The translations under genes and the position numbers were made by a program. Shown here one piece after another: positions 1 to 4,254 of a DNA stretch of 7,168 nt. The notes under the pieces were generated by a model that was not told the origin of the DNA, ran no database searches, and worked only from the letters and a program-made list of their open reading frames with translations. The stretch comes from Candidatus Acetothermia bacterium (GTDB lineage Bacteria > Bipolaricaulota > Bipolaricaulia > Bipolaricaulales > Bipolaricaulaceae). The DNA is taken from NCBI GenBank assembly GCA_011057175.1, contig DSBZ01000156.1, positions 1-7,168 of the forward strand, in the 5' to 3' direction. Positions within the stretch are counted from its first letter, which is position 1. Every line of letters begins with the position of its first letter.

Positions 1-377
1 GAGGGGGGGACGAGGACGAGCGGGGACAGGGCTTGGTCCAGGTAGCGCAGCGCCCCCTCCACTTCGGCATCGGTGGCCGCCATGCGGTGGAGGACCGTCG
101 CCAGTGCTTCGGCGAGGATCTCGATGTGGGGCCAGATGTGTTCTTTGCCCGCTTGAGCCAGCTCGCGGTACCAGAGGGCCCACGCCCGCTCGAGCTCGCG
201 GGCCCGCCTCTCCCGAAGCCTCTCCTCGGCCGCGCGCCAGTACGCGCAATCGGGGGGGCAACGCACGAATCGCCCGCGGTGAGACCCACAACAGCGACTG
301 CACAAGCTGCGGTCGAGGGCCGGACAGTGGCGCTCCCCGACCCGCTCGCCGCAGACGGCGCACCGCTCGCGGATCAC
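1..377 (-). CDS. Cys-rich putative zinc-binding protein, 3' end outside window
   Basis: The first 125 residues are visible, starting at a GTG (377-375) that overlaps the TGA of the upstream SufT-like gene (GTGA, 4 bp), which suggests translational coupling. The N-terminal 44 residues are packed with possible metal ligands: C6-x2-C9, H17-C18, C26-x2-C29-C30, H33 and C40-x3-C44, including the stretches CSRCCGSHRGR and RCPPDC. This resembles a double treble-clef or zinc-ribbon knuckle. It is followed by a highly charged, probably helical Arg/Glu-rich segment (about 48-70), then a helical stretch containing WPHIEILAEAL. No signal peptide or membrane segment is seen. I do not recognise a named family; similar CxxCCGxxRG...CPxDC patterns occur in uncharacterised bacterial proteins (recalled, not searched). 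Zinc binding and cytoplasmic location are inferred. Its position behind an Rrf2 regulator and a SufT-like gene leaves an Fe-S or metal-related role possible but unproven. The frame stays open to the window edge. Confidence 0.75.
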   Translation of the reverse strand, partial: MIRERCAVCGERVGERHCPALDRSLCSRCCGSHRGRFVRCPPDCAYWRAAEERLRERRARELERAWALWYRELAQAGKEHIWPHIEILAEALATVLHRMAATDAEVEGALRYLDQALSPLVLVPP

Positions 378-673
378 GGGGCGCCGAGCCGGCGGCGCGC
401 GTCCTCGGACATCCTCTCCGGCGCCCAGTGGGGCTCCCACACGAGGGCCACCATCACCTCATGGCCGGGGAAATGCGCGCGGAGGGCCTCCTCCACCTGC
501 GCCGGGAGCGTGGCGGCGAGGGGACAAGCCGGGGTGGTGAGCGTCATCTCCACGTGGATCCGCCCTTCTTCGACGCGGATCCCGTACACGAGACCGAGGT
601 CGAGGATGTTGACCCCGAGCTCAGGATCCGTCACCTGACGGAGGACGGCCTGCACCTCCCCCGGGGTGGGCAC
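374..673 (-). CDS. sufT: MIP18/DUF59-family iron-sulfur maturation protein (SufT-like)
   Basis: A 99-residue protein that covers the complete MIP18/DUF59 domain with almost no extension. Family hallmarks are visible: DPELGVNILDLGLVY at 16-30, TTPACP at 46-51 with the conserved Cys50, and a C-terminal V-W-x-P-x-W-x-P-x-x-M-S-E segment at about 78-90, ending in ARRRLG. Members such as SufT assist maturation of Fe-S proteins in the cytoplasm, particularly [4Fe-4S] enzymes; PaaD-type relatives are pathway-specific. The start is GTG at 673-671, 2 bp after the stop of the Rrf2 gene, with no clear ribosome binding site, so translation probably depends on coupling. The alignment of DPELG near residue 16 fits the usual family start. 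No other suf gene lies in the window. The domain call is firm; the gene symbol is by family resemblance and genomic context. Confidence 0.9.
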   Translation of the reverse strand: MPTPGEVQAVLRQVTDPELGVNILDLGLVYGIRVEEGRIHVEMTLTTPACPLAATLPAQVEEALRAHFPGHEVMVALVWEPHWAPERMSEDARRRLGAP

Positions 674-675
674 GG

Positions 676-1152
676 CTACTTTCGGGTCTTCTTCCGCCCC
701 CGGGGCGCGGTCCCCTTGGCCTTCGGCGCCCGCTTCGGGGAGGGAGCCCGCGACCGGTCCACCACATCAGCGAGCGTGCTCTCGGCCAGGGCCCGAGTGA
801 ATGTCTCCTCGATCCCCTTCCAGAACGCCCTCACCGGGCAATCTTCGCCTGGGGCATACCCGCCGCCGCGCTGGCGGCCGTACACCAGGGTCGGGGCCTC
901 GGGTTCGAGGGCCTCGAGGAGCTGGCCGAGCTTGATCGCCTGCGGGGGGTGGGCAAGGCGGTAACCGCCGCTGCGCCCCTTCTGTGCGGTGACCAGCCCG
1001 GCGCGGCGCAGATCGAGAAGGATTTTGCGCACGAACGCTTCGGGGACACGATACCCGCCCGCGATAGCACGCGCTGAGTGATAGCCCTCCTTGCGGGTCG
1101 CAAGCTCGTACAAAACACATACTCCGTACCCTAGACGCCTGCTGGTAATCAT
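676..1152 (-). CDS. Rrf2-family transcriptional regulator with reduced cysteine set
   Basis: A winged-helix DNA-binding regulator of the IscR/NsrR/CymR superfamily, 158 residues from the chosen ATG (1152-1150). It opens with the typical ITSRRLGYGVCVLYELA helix, followed by the helix-turn-helix at about 26-55 (SARAIAGGYRVPEAFVRKIL) and the wing with the Rrf2 signature GRSGGYRLA at 59-67. The C-terminal effector region keeps only one cysteine (C105, in DCPVRAFW), matching the last ligand of the IscR triad; the other two positions are not Cys. The only other cysteine is C12 in the first helix. A lysine/arginine-rich tail (about 134-158) follows, which is unusual for the family. An in-frame GTG at 1158 would add two residues; the ATG is preferred because it lies 8 nt after a -10-like box. 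The gene starts only about a dozen bp after the dxr stop and ends 2 bp before the sufT-like gene, so regulation of Fe-S genes or of its own operon is the natural inference. Its ligand is unknown. Confidence 0.93.
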   Translation of the reverse strand: MITSRRLGYGVCVLYELATRKEGYHSARAIAGGYRVPEAFVRKILLDLRRAGLVTAQKGRSGGYRLAHPPQAIKLGQLLEALEPEAPTLVYGRQRGGGYAPGEDCPVRAFWKGIEETFTRALAESTLADVVDRSRAPSPKRAPKAKGTAPRGRKKTRK

Positions 1153-1160
1153 GGCCACCC

Positions 1161-1192
1161 ATTTTATACGCTGGAGGCTCGCCGCGCCACAA
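1161..1192 (-). promoter_or_regulatory. Candidate internal promoter for the Rrf2 gene, overlapping the dxr stop
   Basis: On the minus strand, TATAAAAT at 1168-1161 contains two overlapping -10-like hexamers (TATAAA and TAAAAT) in an otherwise GC-rich context. TTGTGG (1192-1187) lies 18 bp upstream of TATAAA and is a weak -35 match. The TAA stop of dxr (1166-1164) lies inside the -10 box. TAAAAT is followed by 8 nt and then ATG at 1152, so a transcript from here would be essentially leaderless. This would let the regulator be made independently of ftsH-dxr. The hexamers and spacing are seen; promoter activity is inferred. Confidence 0.45.
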
Positions 1193-2336
1193 TCGCTCGG
1201 GCCATCTCCCGCCCCCAGTTGTCGGCCGCGTAGACGGAATCGATGTCCTGGACAGGACCAGTTTCGTGCGCGGAAAGTACTTCAGCGATCCCGTCAGCAA
1301 TCGCCGGATATGGGATCTTTCCAGAGAGAAACGCCTCGACAAGGACTTCGTCGGCGGCGTTCGCCACCGCCGGGGCCGTTCCCCCCCGTCTCCCCGCCTC
1401 CAGGACGGCCGAGAAAGCGGGATACTGGTCCACAGGCAACGGCGCGAACGCGAGGGCGAGGCCGGGTAGGGAGAGGCGAGCCGGAGCTGGGGACAGGCGC
1501 GCGGGGTGGGTGAGGGCGGCCTGGATCGGGATCCGCATGTCGGGCGGGGAAAGCTGGGCGAGGACCGTCCCGTCGCACAGCTCGACCAGGGCATGGACTT
1601 GCGCCTGGGGATGGATGAGGACGCCGATCCTGTCCCAGGGGAGGGCAAACAGGTGATGGGCCTCGATCACCTCGAACGCCTTGTTGACGAGGGTCGCGGA
1701 GTCGATCGTGATCCGCGGTCCCATCGCCCACACCGGGTGGGCGAGGGCCTCCGCGGGGGCGACGGTAGCCAGGGTCGCCGGATCGCGGTCCCGGAACGCC
1801 CCTCCCGAGGCGGTGATCCACACCCGCTCTGCCTCGCCAGGATCGAGAGCGGAGAGGATCTGGAACAGGGCGGCGTGTTCGGAGTCCACGGGGATGATCT
1901 GCCCTTCCCGGCGGCACGCACCGGCGACGAGCTCCCCCCCGATCACGAGCGACTCCTTGTTCGCGAGGGCGAGGGTCTTCCCCGCCGCGAGGGCGGCGAG
2001 GGTCGGGGCGAGGCCCACCGCACCGACGACCGCGTTCAGGACAAGATCCACGTCGGGAAGGGACGCCAGATGACACAGCCCATCGCGTCCCGTGACGACC
2101 TCCACAGGGAGAATCGCCCGCAGCCTGTCCGCCTCGGCCGGGCCGACGACGCCGACCCGCGCCACGCCAAACTCGCGGGCCAGCGCGGCAAGGGCGTCCA
2201 CCCTGCGGCCGGCCGCGAGGGCCACCACCTCCACGGGATGGCCCGCACGGCGCAGGGAACGGACGACGTCGACGGCCTGGGTCCCGATCGACCCCGTTGC
2301 CCCGAGGAGGGCGACCCGAAGCGGGGTGGAGCTCAT
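1164..2336 (-). CDS. dxr: 1-deoxy-D-xylulose 5-phosphate reductoisomerase
   Basis: Cytoplasmic enzyme that rearranges and reduces 1-deoxy-D-xylulose 5-phosphate to 2-C-methyl-D-erythritol 4-phosphate with NADPH, the committed step of the MEP isoprenoid pathway and the target of fosmidomycin. Its 390 residues match the family's normal length. Motifs in order: Rossmann NADPH loop GATGSIG (12-18), LANKESLV (124-131), metal-binding PVDSEH with D151 and E153, substrate loop ASGGAFRD (176-183), H200 in AHPVWAMG, and ITIDSATLVNKAFEVIEAHH (209-228) with N218, K219 and the third metal ligand E222. HPQAQVHALVE (242-252) and the C-terminal helical domain (NAADEVLVEAFLSGKI, from 326) follow. All catalytic positions expected from E. 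coli Dxr appear present. The ATG (2336-2334) overlaps the ftsH TGA by 4 bp (ATGA), so it is probably co-transcribed and translationally coupled to ftsH; no Shine-Dalgarno sequence is visible. Confidence 0.98.
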   Translation of the reverse strand: MSSTPLRVALLGATGSIGTQAVDVVRSLRRAGHPVEVVALAAGRRVDALAALAREFGVARVGVVGPAEADRLRAILPVEVVTGRDGLCHLASLPDVDLVLNAVVGAVGLAPTLAALAAGKTLALANKESLVIGGELVAGACRREGQIIPVDSEHAALFQILSALDPGEAERVWITASGGAFRDRDPATLATVAPAEALAHPVWAMGPRITIDSATLVNKAFEVIEAHHLFALPWDRIGVLIHPQAQVHALVELCDGTVLAQLSPPDMRIPIQAALTHPARLSPAPARLSLPGLALAFAPLPVDQYPAFSAVLEAGRRGGTAPAVANAADEVLVEAFLSGKIPYPAIADGIAEVLSAHETGPVQDIDSVYAADNWGREMARAIVARRASSV

Positions 2337-4174
2337 CCCGTCGGCTCGAGAGCGAGGTCGGAGAGAACGGCGTCCAATTCAGTGCCGTCGAGGGACTCCC
2401 GCCGCAGGAGCTCCTGCGCCACCCGATCGAGGGCAGCGCGGTACTGCAGGAGGAGGCCCTTGGCCCGCTCGTAGGCCCGGGTGAGAAGGTTGCGGATCTC
2501 CCGGTCCACAAACGCGGACAGCTCCTCGGAGTGGGCTTCGCTGCGCACGATCTCCTCCCCGAGGAAAACGTTGGTGCGCTCCTTGCCGAGGTGGATCGGG
2601 CCCAATTCCTCCGACATCCCGTACTCGACCACCATCTTCGTCGCGATCTCCGTCGCTTCGCGGAGGTCGTTCGCCGCCCCGGTGCTCTGCTCCCCGAACA
2701 CGATCTCCTCCGCCGCTCGCCCTCCGAACGTCCAGGTGAGCATGTCGAGGAGGTCGTCCTTCGACGTCCAGTACTTGTCCTCGAGGAGCCGCTGCGAGAA
2801 CCCCAGCACCCCCGTTCCCCGGGGGATGATCGTCACCTTGTGCACCGGCCCCAGACGGGGGAGGAGCTTGTTCAGGAGGGCGTGGCCGGACTCATGGTAC
2901 GCGATGCGGTGCCGCTCCTCCTCCTTGATGTACATCCCCTTGCGGGCGAGCCCAGTGAGGACGCGATCCAATGCCTCCTCGAAGTCCTCGATTCCGATGC
3001 GGTCCTTGTTCCGACGCGCGGCCAGCAGCGCGGCCTCGTTGCACAGGTTCTCGAGGTCCGCCCCCACGAAGCCCGACGTGCGGCGGGCGAGGAGGGCGAG
3101 GTCCACATCGGTGGCGAGCTTCTTCTCCCGGATGTGGACCTTGAGGATCGCTTCCCGCCCGTGCAGGTCCGGCGTGGGAACGGCGATCTTGCGGTCGAAC
3201 CGCCCCGGCCGGAGGAGGGCCAGATCCAACACATCGGGACGGTTCGTGGCAGCGAGGACGATCACGCCCGCGTTCCTCTCGAACCCGTCCATCTCCGAGA
3301 GGAGCTGGTTCAGCGTCTGCTCCCGCTCGTCATGGCCCCCGCCCAGGCCTGCCCCGCGCTTGCGGCCCACGGCGTCGATCTCGTCGATGAACACGATGCA
3401 CGGGGCGCTCGCTTTGGCCTTCTGGAACATGTCCCGCACCCGAGCCGCTCCCACCCCGACGAACATCTCCACGAAGTCGGATCCGGAGATGGAGAAGAAC
3501 GGGACCCCGGCCTCGCCGGCGATCGCCCGCGCGAGGAGCGTCTTCCCCGTCCCCGGCGGGCCCACGAGGAGGATCCCCTTGGGGATCTTCGCGCCCAAGC
3601 GCACGAACCGCCCCGGGTCCTTGAGGTAGTCCACGATCTCCTTGACCTCGTCCAGCACCTCGTCGATCCCCGCCACATCCTTGAAGGAGACGTTCGTGAA
3701 TTCCCTGGTGACGAGCTTGGCGCGGGACTGGCCAAACGTGAACGCGCTCCCCCCTTGCATGCGGCGCATCATGTACATCCAGAAGGCGACCACGAGGATC
3801 ACGGGGAGCGAGTAGGCGAGCAAGGGGAGGATCCACGATGCTCCCTCCGCCTCCTGGAAGCGGTACACGACCCCCGCCTCCTCCATCGCCTGGGTCAGGT
3901 CGACATAGAGGGGCGATCCCTCGGGAGGCCCCTGAACGACGAAGGACCGGATCTCCCCGGTCCTCAGGGTGCCTTCGATCCGCGATCCCCGGATCGCCAC
4001 CTCCTCCACGTTCTCTCTCTCGATCTCCGCGACGAGGTCCGAGTAGGTGAGCTCGACCCTGGGGGTCTGGGACGGCCACAGCGCCTGGAACACGAGAAGC
4101 CCGACCATCACGAGCATCACGAGGATGGTGATGCTGCGCAGGGTGCGGGGCGGCTGAATCGGACGGCGGTCCAT
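2333..4174 (-). CDS. ftsH: ATP-dependent zinc metalloprotease FtsH
   Basis: Membrane-anchored AAA+ protease that extracts and degrades membrane and short-lived cytosolic proteins as a hexamer. Its 613 residues are close to the usual length. The N-terminal transmembrane helix is at about 14-33, the FtsH extracytoplasmic domain about 38-110, and the second helix about 113-136. The AAA+ module follows: Walker A GPPGTGKT (205-212), aromatic pore loop MFVG (237-240), Walker B IVFIDE (260-265), and second region of homology [18 protein letters not shown] (311-328) with its arginine fingers. The peptidase has HESGH (427-431) and the third zinc ligand D503 in AANDLREAT. The segment at 453-486 ([16 protein letters not shown]..., then GGRAAEE) reads more like the mitochondrial m-AAA/Bacteroidota-style variant (LGxxQxLPxExY...LGGR) than E. 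coli FtsH. The ATG at 4174-4172 sits 9 nt after a -10-like TAAAAT. It is the first gene of the minus-strand block and overlaps dxr by 4 bp. The product appears intact. Confidence 0.98.
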   Translation of the reverse strand: MDRRPIQPPRTLRSITILVMLVMVGLLVFQALWPSQTPRVELTYSDLVAEIERENVEEVAIRGSRIEGTLRTGEIRSFVVQGPPEGSPLYVDLTQAMEEAGVVYRFQEAEGASWILPLLAYSLPVILVVAFWMYMMRRMQGGSAFTFGQSRAKLVTREFTNVSFKDVAGIDEVLDEVKEIVDYLKDPGRFVRLGAKIPKGILLVGPPGTGKTLLARAIAGEAGVPFFSISGSDFVEMFVGVGAARVRDMFQKAKASAPCIVFIDEIDAVGRKRGAGLGGGHDEREQTLNQLLSEMDGFERNAGVIVLAATNRPDVLDLALLRPGRFDRKIAVPTPDLHGREAILKVHIREKKLATDVDLALLARRTSGFVGADLENLCNEAALLAARRNKDRIGIEDFEEALDRVLTGLARKGMYIKEEERHRIAYHESGHALLNKLLPRLGPVHKVTIIPRGTGVLGFSQRLLEDKYWTSKDDLLDMLTWTFGGRAAEEIVFGEQSTGAANDLREATEIATKMVVEYGMSEELGPIHLGKERTNVFLGEEIVRSEAHSEELSAFVDREIRNLLTRAYERAKGLLLQYRAALDRVAQELLRRESLDGTELDAVLSDLALEPTG

Positions 4175-4183
4175 AGCGGAACC

Positions 4184-4211
4184 ATTTTAGCCCACGCCCC
4201 GCCAGGATCAA
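4184..4211 (-). promoter_or_regulatory. ftsH: Candidate ftsH operon promoter (leaderless geometry)
   Basis: On the minus strand, TTGATC (4211-4206) and TAAAAT (4189-4184) are separated by 16 bp, four and five matches respectively to the sigma-70 consensus hexamers. Only 9 nt separate the -10 from the ATG at 4174, so the expected transcription start falls within a few nucleotides of the start codon. There is no room for a Shine-Dalgarno sequence. The -35 hexamer overlaps the left arm and loop of the 4201-4221 dyad, so a bound protein there could block the promoter. Confidence 0.6.
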
Positions 4212-4221
4212 CGGACCTGGC
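4201..4221. promoter_or_regulatory. Perfect dyad, possible operator
   Basis: GCCAGG (4201-4206) and CCTGGC (4216-4221) form a perfect 6-bp inverted repeat around a 9-nt centre. The 21-bp symmetric layout is the size of a typical dimeric-regulator site, and it overlaps the presumed ftsH -35 hexamer. No U-run follows on either strand, so it is not a terminator. Chance occurrence in GC-rich DNA is possible. Confidence 0.35.
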
Positions 4222-4228
4222 CCGATCC

Positions 4229-4243
4229 GTAGCCCAAGGCTAC
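4229..4243. promoter_or_regulatory. Perfect dyad overlapping the subtilase -10 box
   Basis: GTAGCC (4229-4234), CAA, GGCTAC (4238-4243) is a perfect 6-bp inverted repeat with a 3-nt centre. The right arm runs into the TACAAT hexamer (4241-4246) in front of the subtilase gene. Binding here would cover the -10 region. It is placed as an operator would be, but no regulator is identified and it could be coincidental. Confidence 0.35.
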
Positions 4244-4246
4244 AAT
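4241..4246 (+). promoter_or_regulatory. Candidate -10 element of the subtilase-PorV operon
   Basis: TACAAT differs from TATAAT at one position and lies 8 nt before the GTG start at 4255. This is nearly the same geometry as the ftsH and Rrf2-gene starts. No good -35 hexamer is seen 16-18 bp upstream (best is TGGCCC), so the promoter is weaker or depends on an activator or another sigma factor. The 8 nt before the GTG are GTCCCCCC, which cannot act as a ribosome binding site. Confidence 0.45.
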
Positions 4247-4254
4247 GTCCCCCC

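Noticed and set aside
33..964. Two overlapping plus-strand open frames across the left end
   Set aside because: Both lie opposite the Cys-rich, SufT-like and Rrf2 genes, which have clear family motifs or coherent gene junctions; the plus-strand translations are low-complexity Arg/Pro/Gly.
1156..1158. GTG at 1158 as the Rrf2 gene start
   Set aside because: It would place the start only 2 nt after the -10-like box and adds just two residues; the ATG at 1152 fits the family N-terminus equally well and has the 8-nt spacing seen at the other two starts. It is not excluded if the gene is only read through from dxr.
1294..2511. A 405-codon minus-strand frame overlapping dxr in another frame
   Set aside because: The dxr frame has every family motif and normal length; this frame is a composition shadow.
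4201..4243. Rho-independent terminator between the divergent genes
   Set aside because: Both flanking genes point away from this region and neither dyad is followed by a T-run, so an operator role is more sensible.
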